Assembly: GCA_030765065.1 (NCBI GenBank)
Contig: CM060987.1
Location: forward strand, 72,302,557-72,366,556
Direction of reading: 5' to 3'
Source of the DNA: Deroplatys truncata
Lineage: Eukaryota > Arthropoda > Insecta > Mantodea > Mantidae
Length of the DNA: 64,000 bases
In this document: positions 1 to 11,539 of the stretch, one piece after another
Numbering within the stretch: the stretch's first letter is position 1
Layout: each line of letters begins with the position of its first letter
Position numbers and translations under genes: made by a program
The notes under the pieces: model-generated
What the model saw: the letters and a program-made list of their open reading frames with translations, nothing else
Told to the model about the DNA's origin: nothing
Databases searched by the model: none

Positions 1-36
1 TTTCTAATAATAAATTATAATTACATGTTACAGTAC

Positions 37-3010
37 TTATAAATTCTCTTTAGTTAAGAATTCTTGAATAGAGTAAAAGCAGTGGTTAATCAGATATGCT
101 TTAAAGAGTGTTTGAGAGTATTTTCTTGCCCAATTCCTTTTATAGATTTTGGTAGACAGTTGTATATCTTTAGCCCAGAATGTAATATACTTTTTTTGGC
201 ACAGAGAGGTATTACGTTGAGAGATATGTAGATTATTGGTTTGCCTTGTATTATGCTGGTGCACTGTTTCATTCCTCGTGAAGGGGGAATCTGTATTGTT
301 TGTAGTTTTGTGGATGAACATTATTGTTTCAAATATATAGATGCAAGGGAGTGGAAGTATGTTTAATGATTTAAACAGGGGTTTACATGATGATCTTAAA
401 CTTGCCCCAGTCATGGCTCGAATTATTTTCTTCTGCATTATAAAGCATGTTTTGCTTGCTGCTGACTCGCCCCAGAATATTATGCCATTTCGTAATAAAG
501 AATGGACGTATGCAAAATAAGCCATTCTGGTGGTCTCTATCCTTGTGCTTCCTGCTAATATCCGCATCATGTAACATGCTGTGCCTAGCTTTTTATTAAT
601 ATGACTTATGTGGTTTTCCCATTTTAAATTGTTTTGGACCCAAGGACCAAGAAATTTTGTTTTTTTCACTTTCTCGATAGTCTGGTTAAAAAGTTGGATT
701 TGTGGAGCTAGATATTCCTTATTTCCTTTTGTATGAATGTCCATTGCAACTGTCTTATTGATGTTTATTATAAGGTTGTTTTGTGTGAAATAATTAGCTA
801 TTTTTTCTGATGTATGATGAACTGACTTTAGAAAGTTATCTTTCTTGTTTGACCTAATAAGAATATTCGTATCATCAGCGAAGAGAAAGGACTTGGCATG
901 AGGGTCGTCTAAAGCAAAGTCATTTATAAAGAGCAGAAATAGTATTGGATCTAATATGGAACCTTGTGGTACTCCATAAGTAATCGCAAGGGAACTTGAT
1001 CTATAGCTTTTAGCTTAGAGTTTCCTCTGTGTTTAATTTGTACAAGTTGTTTCCTATGGCATAAATATGAATTGATCCACTTGTGGGGTAACCCTCTAAT
1101 TCCATAATTTTCTAGTTTTGCTAGTAGCTTTTTGTGGTCTATTGTAATCAAAGGCTTTTGACAGGTCTAAGAATATTGCCGAGATATGGTCTTTTACATC
1201 TATGGCACCGAGGGACTCGCACATAAAAGAGAATATAGTTGTTTCAGTAGAACGGTTACTTCTGAAGCCATGTTGGTTGCTAGATAACAGGCTATTTGTT
1301 TCTAAGAAGCTCAAAAGTCGCTTATAAAAAAGCTTTTCCAAAATTTTTTAGAATACCAATAGTAAAGCAATGGGTCTGTAGTTTTCCATATTATTTTGTT
1401 CTCCTTTTTTGTATAGCGGTTTAACGATAGCTGTTTTTAGACAGGTAGGAAAAACTCCATTGCTAAAGGATTCATTGCATAAGTACATTAATGGCTGGAC
1501 GATTAGATGAGCACACTGTTTAATAAGGAAATCTGGTATCTCGTCTATTCCAGCTGAATATTTTGGTTTTAGGTCCTTTATTATTTGCAGAATGTCTGAT
1601 TCGGTTGTAGTGGCAAGGAACAACGAATCTTTAACTAGACCGCTACTAGTTTTGACAGTTATAGGTGCATTTGTAGTTTGTTTACTATGTTCTATTAGGT
1701 TTTTTGCTGTATTAGTGAAATAAGTGTTGAAAGAGTTAGCTATATCAGTAGGGTCAATGATATAGTTAGAGTTTTCTTTTAAAGCAATGTTACTGGGCTG
1801 TGGTAGAATACCTGTAGTTTCTTTTTTAATTACTTGCCATGTAGCCTTTGATTCATTATTCGCTGTTTTGATTATTTTGTCATTTACTTGACATTTGGCT
1901 TCTCTTATAACCCTAGTTAGTATCTTTTTATAGTTATTATAATAATTTTTTAATGTGGGGCTTAAGGAGTGGGATTTTAATAGACTATGTAAATAGCGTT
2001 TCTTTTCGCACGATTTTTTTATACCAGAAGTAATCCAATGTTTACTATTATTATCATAATGTTTCTTAACTTTTTCAGTGGGAAGGCTACATTGAAGTAG
2101 AATTGGAGTGTTTGGATTAAAGTGTCAAATTTGTTACAGACAGTGCATTTGTATATACCTTCCCAAGATTCTTTACTGATTAGATGTAAGAAATAGTGGA
2201 TTTTTGATCATTTATTACCCTTTTCTTTATGACATCTGGGGCTTGAGTCAAACCATCTATAATTGGAAGCATTAGTGATTGAGCAATATGATCACTTAGT
2301 CCTAAGTCAAGAGCCTCACCTTTACACATATGAGTGTCAAAGTTTATAAATATTTGGTCTAATAGAGATGAGGAGTGTTGCGTGACTCGTGTGGGCTGGA
2401 ATATAGTTTGTTTGAGATTGTAAGTTGCTAATAAGTTTGTTAAAATAGATACAGTGTTAGATTTACTATTAAAATCAATATTAAAGTCGCCACAAATAAT
2501 CAACCTTGTGTTATTATCGTTATTTTGTTTTAATGCTATATCAAGTTTATTTAGAAAGACCTTGATATCATTTCCAGGAGACCTATATACGCATATGATT
2601 TTGATGCTAGGATTTAACAATTTAATACCGGAGCATTCAAATTCTTTTTCTGTGGTTATATTTTGCAGGTTGTTAAGAATCTTAAACTCTAAATCGTTCT
2701 TTACAAAAATACAGGTTCCCCCTCCTTTAAAGTTGGATCTGCAGGAAAATGCTGCAAGTGTAAAGTTGGATAACTTAATTAGTCTTAAACTATACTCTCT
2801 GAGCCAGTGTTCACTGAGACAAAGAATGTTTGCTTCTTTTAATTGTGTTGAGAGTAAGATATCTAGTTCATTAATTTTATTGTCTAGTGATTGGACGTTT
2901 TGATGGATGAGTGTTAATTGAGTTTTAGGCATAGCTGAGTAACCACCTACATTTCCTTCTTTCATCATTGATGGTTGTCCCAGGTTCTGAAATGTCTCTT
3001 GTTGATCCAT
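37..3010 (-). pseudogene. LINE ORF2: APE endonuclease and reverse transcriptase, frameshifted
   Basis: The endonuclease occupies 3010-2180. It keeps the diagnostic residues: Asn in HQNVQS, Glu in LSEHW, the GDFNIDF block and the terminal SDH. An in-frame stop follows near 2178 and more stops lie in the linker. Reverse transcriptase is spread over 1623-1348 (YRPIALL block), 1341-1096 (FLDLSKAFD block), 1151-951 and 1000-37. The GVPQGS motif is at 958-975 and the catalytic FADD box at 871-882. The C-terminal region ends with a His-X-His-Asn-Thr-Arg motif typical of Jockey/CR1-like elements. At least three frameshifts separate the pieces. The protein would nick the target and copy the element RNA by target-primed reverse transcription; this copy cannot. 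Confidence 0.88.
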
Positions 3011-3132
3011 AAGAGGATCGGTCCTTCTGGAGTCGATTTCAGGTGTGGCCTCGAGTATCTTGTCAGTCGATTTAAGTTAATATGGATTTTGATTTGTAGT
3101 TTTGGTCACTATTGATTCATCCACCACACAAT

Positions 3133-4284
3133 TTATTCGTTTCCCTCACGCACTGAATTAATTACTTCACAGAGCAATCTTCCAAATTTGAAGGATCCTT
3201 TGTGGTTAAGATGAACTCCGTCTCTTCCAAACTCGTGATCTGCCAACGAAAAATTCCCATCCACAAAGGTACACTGTTTGGTTGCGCATAGCCAATTTAG
3301 CTCTTTGTTGATTCGCATTGTTTTTCTCGTAGTAATATTTCGCCGTCTGAGTATCCCACTGATAACTATTTTTGCATCTGGTGTTTCGGATCTTATGTAG
3401 TTCACGAGGTCCATTGTGTCTCCCATGATTTCTTCTGCTGAAGTCCCTGGAATTATATCGTTGGTCCCAGCATGCGCGACGACAACGCTGGGGTTATGTC
3501 CTTTTAGGTTAAGGTGCTCCACTTGATGTTGTAGTTCATTTAGTTTGATACCGGGAAAGCATCGTACGTCATAACCTTTATCCTTGCATAACTGTCCTGA
3601 GAACTTTAACATCGAGTCGCCTACAACTTAGACGTCTGGTGCCTTTTTATTTCCTTTGGTAGCACGGCTTTGCGTATTAGTTTCACTTCCGTTTTTGTTA
3701 TCCAACAGCACATTAAACCTGTTATTTACCTGTATTTCACAACTGCCGTTCGTATTCTGCGCTCGATTATTTCGAGTAGCGTCTGAATATCGTCTTTTAT
3801 GATTATATGCTACCTCTGTGAATCCTTTGTCCATAGCAGTTAATTTTGCTTGAAGTGCAGCGTTAGTTTCTTGCAATTCTGTATTTACTTTCTTCAAGTC
3901 GTGAAGTTCTCTTTCCAGAGAACTAGCATCTGAAGCGTCTCCGATGCTTGCTAATTGTTCTGTTTTCAAAGCATAGTTTTCACTTCTGAGCCTTTCTATT
4001 TCCTTTTTTGCTTCTTTTAGGTCCTAGTTCAGAATGTCAATTATTGTGTGTAATGAAGACGCCATTTCCTTTTCTCGTACTCCATGAGCCTCCAGTTTCG
4101 CTGCATGCCTTTTATTTGATGAATTCTCCGTGTTGAGTCGGTCCTCCGTATTCCCATTATTTACACTTATTCTATCCTTGTTATGATTTGGTGTAACACA
4201 GTTTTTAAGTAATTTAGCAGCACAATTATCACTATTATTGCCTGATATGAGGAGCATGCTACGGGTCATTACAAAAGAAAGCAA
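3133..4284 (-). pseudogene. LINE ORF1: coiled coil plus SGNH-hydrolase (esterase) domain, two in-frame stops
   Basis: One frame reads through three open segments (4284-4024, 3969-3628, 3612-3133) joined by in-frame stops at about 4024-4026 and just upstream of 3622. The first half is Lys/Glu/Leu-rich with heptad-like spacing, consistent with a trimerising coiled coil. The second half is an SGNH hydrolase. The GDS block with the nucleophile serine lies at about 3613-3622, directly after the second stop. The GTND block is at 3455-3469 and the DGVH block, with the catalytic Asp/His pair, is at 3209-3226. All catalytic blocks survive despite the stops. In related elements ORF1 is an RNA-binding chaperone and the esterase is thought to act on membranes or lipids. 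No intact protein can be made from this copy. Confidence 0.85.
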
Positions 4285-4771
4285 TTAGAATAATGTATCA
4301 CCTGAACTATAGGGATTCCTGTAGGCAATATTTTAGGGAGAAGCAAATTTTTACAGTTTTTTCTTTATATGTTTACAGAGTAATAACTTATGTGTTAGGG
4401 AAGGACAATTTAAGAAATAGTGATATACATCATTATAACACTCGACATAACAATAATTTCTTCAGACAAGGTTTTAGAATAAGGTGTAGCATTAAAGATC
4501 CAAGTGTAATGGGGTTAATTCTGTACAATAAGTTACCAAATTCGGTAAAGCAATTTGAATCAAAAAGTACATTTAAGAAGGAGCTTAGAAGATATTTAAT
4601 AGATAAGGCTTTGTATACCATTGAAGAATTGTAATTAATAAGTAATTTGTCTAATTGTATTGTGGAATGTACATATGTAAATATTTGTAAAATGGAACTG
4701 ACAATGTCAGAAACTGCTTGCAGTCTATTGGCAATAAACGCATTACATTACATTACATTACATTACATTAC
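4268..4771 (+). mobile_element. 5'-truncated second LINE copy, plus strand, with CATTA tail
   Basis: Reading from about 4272, a 121-codon frame ending at 4634 gives the C-terminal tail of a LINE reverse transcriptase. It is clearly related to the tail of the minus-strand element (both carry HxxNTR and a closing YxIxEx block), but it is too divergent to be the same copy. A short 3' UTR follows, with AATAAA at 4733-4738 and a pentanucleotide tail. It starts where the other element's ORF1 ends, so the two LINEs lie head to head. 5' truncation of this kind is the normal outcome of incomplete reverse transcription. Confidence 0.8.
4741..4771 (+). repeat. (CATTA)6 LINE 3' tail
   Basis: Six perfect copies of CATTA close the plus-strand LINE right after its AATAAA. 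CR1/L2-type LINEs end in short tandem repeats rather than poly(A), so this is read as the element's own 3' end and not a chance microsatellite. Confidence 0.8.
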
Positions 4772-5345
4772 CTTCCGCCGGCATCTTGAACCATCTTCTC
4801 TCTAGCTTCCCAATATCTATTAAGTAGTATTGCAAAGAGCAGAGTGGGGCAGTTTTTAAGATGGTCTGAGTCCACTGAATGTTCTGGTTGCAGAGTGGGC
4901 AGTTGGGGGATTGAGTAAGTCAATATGGCACAGCAATCATGTCTGGGGCTAATTCGAGCTTTGCAAGTGCTTCTCTTTGTCATGGTCAAAATGATAGAGA
5001 AAGAAAGTTTAACTGTTTAAGAAAAATCTGAAAAGAAAAAAATGGTAATTAACTTAACGTGCAGGGGGACACCATGAAAAAAACCACCAAAAAGTCAAAC
5101 AAAATAAAAAATTTTCTTGAAGAAACAGAAAAATACCAGTATCCACAGAAAAAATATGTAAAAAAAAATTAAAACATTAAAATTCTATAATGGCACCGAG
5201 TCAGTTCATTAATTCAATTTTGACAAAAATTTCGAAAAAAGAAAAGAAAAGATAGACAGAAAGAAAACAAACAGCCAAAATACAACACCAAACAGCCATA
5301 TCACCAATATATCACGATCTACAGTCACTCATTTATACTTTATAT
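4772..5345. other. No recognisable gene; possible short retroelement scrap
   Basis: A minus-strand reading at 4989-4768 contains a Cys-Pro pair followed by a block resembling the ends of some retroelement proteins, but it is too short to assign. From 5000 to 5340 the sequence is A-rich with simple runs and no feature I can name. Confidence 0.3.
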
Positions 5346-5841
5346 TGTAGCGTATGTTTGCGTATTTTTGCATCAGACACATTATTGCTGTGTATAATAT
5401 TGTTGAGCTAATTGTTGTGTTTGTGTGTTAAGTTCTTGTCCGGCGTGGCAATTCCATCTTGCTAGTTGGGGGGTGAAGACAAGTCGAGGGAAGAGCCTCT
5501 CTGTGTGGTGAGTTGGCGTCACTTATAGCCAGAGTCTAATGTAGGTCTTCAAAGGGAATGGTTGTGTGCATGATGGGTGTGTATGCGTGGGGCATCTCCC
5601 CCAGTGCTCTTCTGTAACCTTTTGTGTATAATGTAGGGCACCTTGTTTATTATAATAATCAGAGGTAAATGTAAATTTATGTATTTTTTAATGTTCTAAA
5701 GATCCCATGCCCGCTTAGTTTGTGCAGCAAGTTCTTGGTATTTCTCATGTGCCTCTGAGTTATGTTCCCCTATGTTATGCCAGGGTAACTAAATTTAATA
5801 TTTTAGCTGGAAACCTTTCGGCCACACCCTGGTGCATAACA
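5346..5841 (+). mobile_element. Solo LTR of the Gypsy-type family, ATAT target duplication
   Basis: This 496-bp block is the reverse complement of the two LTRs at 29535-30048 and 34382-34895. It begins TGTAGCGTATG and ends GTGCATAACA, giving TG...CA termini. It is flanked by ATAT at 5342-5345 and 5842-5845, the expected 4-bp target-site duplication. No internal element sequence lies on either side, so it is a solo LTR left by recombination between two LTRs. Divergence from the other copies is moderate, so it is old. Confidence 0.9.
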
Positions 5842-5845
5842 ATAT

Positions 5846-8190
5846 TCCTTTAAACACCTGGCAGGACATCAGGGCAAGCTCATTATAAATCCATTACAAA
5901 CAGACACATCTTAACTGATAATCTAAAATAAAAAGGAAAAATATGGATGAGTTATTGAGTCATTCATTATGCTATATCACATTGTAAATTAACTTCATTT
6001 CATCCCATCATACATACTTTCATTGTACTTCAACATAACAATTGAACTACGCTAAAAAGCTGAACTGCATATTTTAGGAATTACAAAAATTGTAATTGCT
6101 ACTTCATATGAATGCTGAAATAAATACATGCTTTTCATTTTCATGTACAATTTGTGAAATAGTAAATATGCTATTTTGACTATTTTGCAAGTTTGCAGAT
6201 GGAAAGAAATTGTAAGAAAAACAGCATCAACTACAATTATTGGACATTGGAATAGGTACTGACAGTAAACATTAAATATAAACATTCTGGATATTTATTT
6301 TTATATTAAAGATATTTGTGTTTCCTTTTAAATGTTAAAATCTTAGGTCTGCAACGAGTGAAAGTTTTTTAGTTTTACTTACATATCCAAAAGTTCAGGA
6401 TCTGTCTGCTTTTCCATATGGCCTTTCATATATTTTTGGGGGGGGGGGATTTTGATTCTGGACTGAATAGTGACACCGATATTTTCAAGCCTTTTATATT
6501 TTCTTCAGTGTTGTTTCCTACAGAAATAAAAAATATAAACCGTAGCAAATATACTCAATGTGATGCATTCAACGAATCACCTTGTCAGTGTCAAGAGAGC
6601 AATCATACAGCAGACACTCATGTGCATGTTACATTTTTAAGCAATTGTTAGTAGCTTAATAAGGGCAGAAGATCCAATGTAAGGTAATTTTTGAATCCAT
6701 TGTAGTTGCAGCATTAAAGAAAGAACAACCTAGGACAAATGTTTGTATGCTAAAAATGGGGTAATCCAGATTAATCAGTGTGTATGGCTGCCCTGACTAA
6801 AATACAATGAATTTAAATTTTAAGTGTTGGAATAAACAGTTTTGCTGTATAAATAATTTCAAATAAAAATTCCTGCCTCAGTAGTAACATATTCAATGAA
6901 TGAGTGAGTGAATGAATGAATGAATTAATTAATTTAGTCATTGTGTCCCTTAAAATGCCCTTTAAGGGGTGGCTCATTAAGTTCTTGCTTGGAGAATCAT
7001 TCCAAGCAAGGTTGTCAGTTTGTTTATTCATAACATTTATGCCATTTTTAAATCTAACACTGTAAAACTCTGTAGCTAGTGTTAATTTTATCATGTTAAT
7101 TAACACTTTAACTAGTGATAGTTTGTGCTATGCTATATCTGTGTTCTTCTCTTTTGCTTTCTTGGCTCTGCCTTGTAACACTCTTTAACTAATGTTTGTT
7201 TGGTCCTATTTAACTCTTAACACTTACTTAACTGTTACACTTTAGCTAATGGTAGTTTATGATAGGTTACATCCTAGTTCTTTCCACTGAGTCCTGTCTT
7301 TTGCCTTTTGTGACATAACCACAAGGTTAATTATAAATCTTTAGCTGTAAATCCATTGCTAACCATTGAAAATAATTTAAACCCATGCTTAGAGCTTTTG
7401 GTTTGTAGTTGTGTAAGCAAAGCAATGGTGATAAACAAACAAAACAGCAGCATTTTAAGCTGCCAATTCATAAGAGGAGTTACCCTTTCACTGTCATGGA
7501 ATGTGTTATGGTCAGTCTTGATTTTAACACATGCAAAAAGGTATTTCTAAGATAAATGTTAAATATGTACAAATTTGAGCAAAGGAATCATTATGATATG
7601 TGTATGATATAGAGGTACGAACTGACAGTGAACCTTATGTCAATGTATAGCTCTCTTGGTATGCATGATAGATCGCTTATTCTTACAAACTTCAAATGAA
7701 CCACTCAGGCATTAAACAAACTTCTATTGGTATATTTTCTTTGCATCAGTCACATTTTCCAAATTTTATTTTGGTTGATGTTTTAAGTTTATTTTCAGTC
7801 ATTCATCATAAATGGGCTTATAACTGTAACTTACAAGTGATATAGTAGTTGTAGAAACATTATTAATATTTATTTGTGATTTATAATATTAGTAGTGAGT
7901 TTGTAAATAATTACTGTAATAATAGCAATTTTACTTCTAATTAGTTAATTCTCTGCAACCATTATACAACATAAAATTTTTTCAATTAACAAGAAATTTG
8001 ACTTGTAGCTTTTTACGCAACAGACTCCTTGCCGAACAAATCCAGGTGCTTAGTTCAATAATGTGATGATTGAGTGATTATTATAGTCTCAAGCTGACAC
8101 ACTGCTATCATCCTCTCACATACAGGTGCTTGTGCTACAACTTGTTCAGAAAACAATGCATCACTAAGTTAGTTTATAATTTTCCACATG
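5846..8190. other. Gene-free AT-rich stretch
   Basis: No coding frame or element could be assigned. The stretch holds a G10 run near 6439-6448 and a degenerate TGAA/TTAA tetranucleotide tract at about 6895-6935. Around 7080-7330 two loosely similar blocks each contain ACACTTTA followed by a pyrimidine-rich segment, which suggests an old tandem duplication of about 150 bp. Confidence 0.4.
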
Positions 8191-8195
8191 AGGAA

Positions 8196-8262
8196 TACAC
8201 ACACGCATGCATGCACATGTGCATGGACACACACACACACACATACACAGATATATGCATCA
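8196..8262 (+). repeat. CA-rich alternating purine-pyrimidine tract
   Basis: ACAC runs alternate with GCATGCATG and ACATGTGCATG, giving a nearly continuous alternating purine-pyrimidine stretch of the kind that can adopt Z-DNA. The coding frames that cross it are by-products of the repeat. Confidence 0.8.
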
Positions 8263-8553
8263 TTAGCTGATTGTTGTGGCAGACAATTCATTTTCAAAAC
8301 ATTTTCTTCCCTGGTTGGCTGCAAGCCATCTCTGCATTTCCTAGTGGTAAACATACTCCAGACACCAAAAGGTTTCACCCTAAAAACAGTTTGTAAATAA
8401 AAATAACATTGAATGTCAATAGATAATGAAAGAACTCCCACTCACATTAAATATAAATAAAAGTAAGTTTTGTGTAAAACCTGATCCTAATAATCACATT
8501 TGAGCATATTAAAATTTGCTATTGTAACACTAGGAAGTAAATTATAACTGAAT

Positions 8554-9004
<451 letters not shown>

Positions 9005-9128
9005 TTAAATATTTCAACGTATACAAAGGGTAAAATTTGAAATAAATTTTGAAAGAGCCCATGCTTTTCATTATGTATGAAGCTGTGTTTTTGTTATCAC
9101 AGATCCTTATAGAGTCATCCACAAAATA

Positions 9129-9290
9129 TTCAAACCTGGCAGAGGGCGATGGATTTTTTTGGAGTAAAAATCCTTAGCATGGCTTCCTTTGGAAGGAAAG
9201 TAAAGCTGGTGGTCCTGTCTCATAGGTTTATGGCACGGAAAAGAATCTCAAGCCTCATAAAAAGGCCTTGAGCAAAATTACTGGTCTTTC
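9129..9290 (+). mobile_element. SINE family B, 5'-truncated copy
   Basis: The block starting with AACCTGGCAGAGGGCGATGG matches, in the same order, the SINE read on the minus strand at 60645-60835: box-B end of the tRNA head, then GGAGTAAAAATCCTTAGC, then the GGTGGTCCTGTC segment and the GGCACGGAAAAGAA segment. The tRNA-like 5' part with box A is missing here. The family is inferred from these two copies. Confidence 0.75.
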
Positions 9291-9854
9291 ACACACAATA
9301 TAAAATGGGACACTAAGGACCACAGCAGTTAAAGAGCATCCATAAATGAAACTTAAAAAGGGGGGGGAAAAAAAAAATCATTGTACCATATCTCATACTA
9401 CAATATTCTCTGACTCCAAAACATTTCACAACTTATATGTCACCTGCAATCTTTAAATCTCACAAATTTCTCTAAATTAGTCATTTCTTTAGTTATTAAT
9501 AGAGCTAGGATAGTTATGCAGTAATAACCATTTCTTTTTGGTTAAAACACATGTATATTGTAATATGTGCACGAAACAATGGCATGTGTGTGTGCATGCG
9601 CATGTGCATGCATGTGCATTTTTGTTGTTTTTTCCTTAGTACTTTAACATTAAAGCATATTTTGGTAAGATCATTGACGCTAGCAAAAATATATCATATA
9701 AACTAGGCTTTCTGATTTATGTTCACACAAGCTTTTCCATTCCCCTCAATAGCTAACACTTACCAACTGCCTTGTCTTATATCAATAGTATGTGTTTACA
9801 TACAAGATACTAAGATTTTTGAGAAAATAAAAATAATGAATCATTTTTCAAGTA

Positions 9855-9969
9855 AAAGATAGTTAGGTGAGGCGAGGATTTTCGTGAAAATCATCATGTC
9901 ACATCCTTGGAAGATGCTGAAATAGTGCCATTTTGGCATGTATTTGATTTCACATTTTTGAGTACTGCT

Positions 9970-10008
<39 letters not shown>

Positions 10009-10017
10009 CTATCTCTG

Positions 10018-10064
<47 letters not shown>

Positions 10065-10195
10065 CACACATACACAAACTACTGATGAATCTTTTTTCTA
10101 AAAATACTCTTTTTAGGTTCAGGAATCTGTATTTTTGGTGAAATCTTGATATGAAATTTTTGGGTAAAATGCAGTATATCCTCTACCTTAACAGG
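9855..10195 (+). repeat. F repeat, 3' part, with (TC)n in the microsatellite position
   Basis: Conserved F blocks occur in order: GATTTTCGTGAAAATCATC, TCACATCCTTGGAAGATGCTG, GAGTACTGCTGTTC, then a (TC)n tract at 9972-10060 with a short ACACACA run, then AGGTTCAGGAATCTG and ATTTTTGGGTAAAATGCAG. Other copies carry (CA)n where this one has (TC)n. No protein is encoded; the frame through the tract is a repeat artefact. Confidence 0.75.
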
Positions 10196-10254
10196 TAAGC
10201 AAAGCAAAGCAAAGCAAAAGTGGTTGTCTTCTAAACACAGTTGCATTAACACAT

Positions 10255-10424
10255 ATATTACATATTACATAATTTCCTTTACACAAGCTATGTGTACAAA
10301 CGGTATAACATGGATAGGGAGAAGCAGACTGAAAAATTCAACGTCATATCTGGGATTTGAACTACAGATCTTCTGGTTTCCATCTGGTTGCTCTGACCTA
10401 AACTACCAAGGTAACACGCAGACA
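10255..10424 (-). mobile_element. SINE family A, copy 1
   Basis: On the minus strand a tRNA-like head starts near 10424. It has a box-A-like TAGTTTAGGTCAGAGC and a box-B-like TAGTTCAAATCCC, followed by the family body (GACGTTGAATTTTTCAGTC, then a pyrimidine-rich region and a block like ACATAGCTTGTGTAAAG). The two internal boxes are a Pol III promoter arrangement. Confidence 0.75.
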
Positions 10425-10444
10425 TGGTATTAAATTACTCAACG

Positions 10445-10800
10445 TACTTACATTTTTTTCCAGTAAAACACAAGGAGATCTCAAGTTCATTTTGGGATGA
10501 CATATCCCAATGGCGACTTACGTGCTGACATGTTGCTATGGTAGCTCAGTTGGTTAGAGCAACCAGAGGGGAGCCAGAAGATCTGTGTTTCAAATACCGG
10601 CTATGGAATTAGTCTGATTCTATCTCTCCAATCTTGTCCTACATACAGCTTGTGTAAAAAAACAATTAATTGTAATTGATTTATTTAATAGTTGGTTAAA
10701 CTATGAAGCCTGGGGCTTAAATAACTTATGACACTGTAAGTGTCATTGGGTTATGTCATCTCAAATAAATTTGAGATCTCCATATGGTTTACTGGGAGAA
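10445..10800. repeat. Inverted repeat of about 65 bp enclosing a SINE
   Basis: The block at 10445-10515 (AAGGAGATCTCAAGTTC and a GATGACATATCCCAATGG segment) reappears inverted at 10736-10800 (CATTGGGTTATGTCATC and ATTTGAGATCTCC). SINE A copy 2 sits in the loop. The arms are diverged, so the arrangement is not recent. Confidence 0.7.
10531..10660 (+). mobile_element. SINE family A, copy 2
   Basis: The head reads GGTAGCTCAGTTGGTTAGAG (box A) and GTGTTTCAAATACCGG (box B, one base off the usual GTTC). It is followed by the body, including CTATCTCTCCAATCTTGTCC and ACAGCTTGTGTAAAA. An 11-bp insertion separates the boxes relative to a tRNA, as in the other family members. Confidence 0.8.
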
Positions 10801-10831
10801 AATTCTCAGTTGGAGAACTTAATATTGTGCC

Positions 10832-10960
10832 AGTATGTTGCCATGGTAGCTCAGTTGATTAGAGTAACTGGACAGAAACCAGAAGATCCGTGGTTCAAAT
10901 CCCGGCTGTGATATTGAACGTGTCAGTCTAATTCTACCTTTCTGTATTACATAAATCTAT
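10832..10960 (+). mobile_element. SINE family A, copy 3
   Basis: Box A reads GGTAGCTCAGTTGATTAGAG and box B GTGGTTCAAATCCCGG, the best-preserved box B of the family in this window. The body follows (ATTGAACGTGTCAGTC and a pyrimidine-rich segment). It is only about 300 bp from copy 2, in the same orientation. Confidence 0.8.
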
Positions 10961-11270
10961 GATTTAAAAAACTCAGGTTTTACAGGGAGGAATCAAGGGC
11001 AGATACGAGAATTATTTCTGATGAAGTCCATATACTTCAAAATCTGTGCATAAAATTCTTGTGTGCATTTGTAAAGTCAGGTAAGTCAATAAATCCACTA
11101 TTTGAGAAAACTGAAATTAAAACTATAATCAGTTATGTTAAATCACCAATGAGTACTTGGCAATGCATATTTGTATGAATGTTGAGCTTGATAAGGGTAG
11201 AATGCTTTCACAACAATAGATTGTTGCTTTTGAATTATTTTATGGAATAGACAATAATTAGAAAATGAGC

Positions 11271-11347
<77 letters not shown>
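11271..11347 (+). repeat. (AAT)n microsatellite
   Basis: About 26 uninterrupted AAT/ATA units. Unlike the tracts at 8.5-8.9 kb there is no GAT extension. Confidence 0.95.
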
Positions 11348-11350
<3 letters not shown>

Positions 11351-11539
11351 ACTTATCCGACTTTGCACTCGGAAAAAGAAACTTAACCTTCTTTACACAG
11401 CTTTTTTATATAATGATAGATTTTACTGAGGTGTACGCCAGCAATTTAAGTATTTGTTTTATTATTTTATTGAAATAAACTGCTGTTTGAATGTAATTAA
11501 TGGAGAAAACAGCATTTTTAATGTTTGAAAAAATACAAA

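Larger units (their letters stand above)
1..4284 (-). mobile_element. Decayed non-LTR retrotransposon (LINE), CR1/L2/Jockey-like, near full length
   Basis: A minus-strand LINE runs from its 5' part near 4284 to the end of its reverse transcriptase at 37; its 3' UTR leaves the window on the left. It has the two-ORF layout of the CR1/L2 group: an ORF1 with coiled coil and SGNH esterase, then an ORF2 with APE-type endonuclease and reverse transcriptase. Both ORFs carry stops and frameshifts, so the copy is dead. Esterase-type ORF1 proteins are known mainly from CR1/L2 relatives; the exact clade is an inference. A second LINE fragment in the opposite orientation abuts its 5' side at about 4268. 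Confidence 0.85.

Noticed and set aside
2454-2903. 149-codon plus-strand frame
   Set aside because: It is antisense to the LINE endonuclease, which has the conserved catalytic residues on the other strand.
1-4771. Single LINE with a twin-primed 5' inversion
   Set aside because: The inverted part itself contains the RT C-terminus and the two tails are too divergent, so these are two insertions.
4768-4989. Minus-strand 73-codon frame with a Cys-Pro pair
   Set aside because: It resembles retroelement tails only weakly and no neighbouring domain supports it.
10531-10603. Functional tRNA gene
   Set aside because: Boxes A and B are present, but the cloverleaf is broken and the sequence continues into a SINE body found in other copies.
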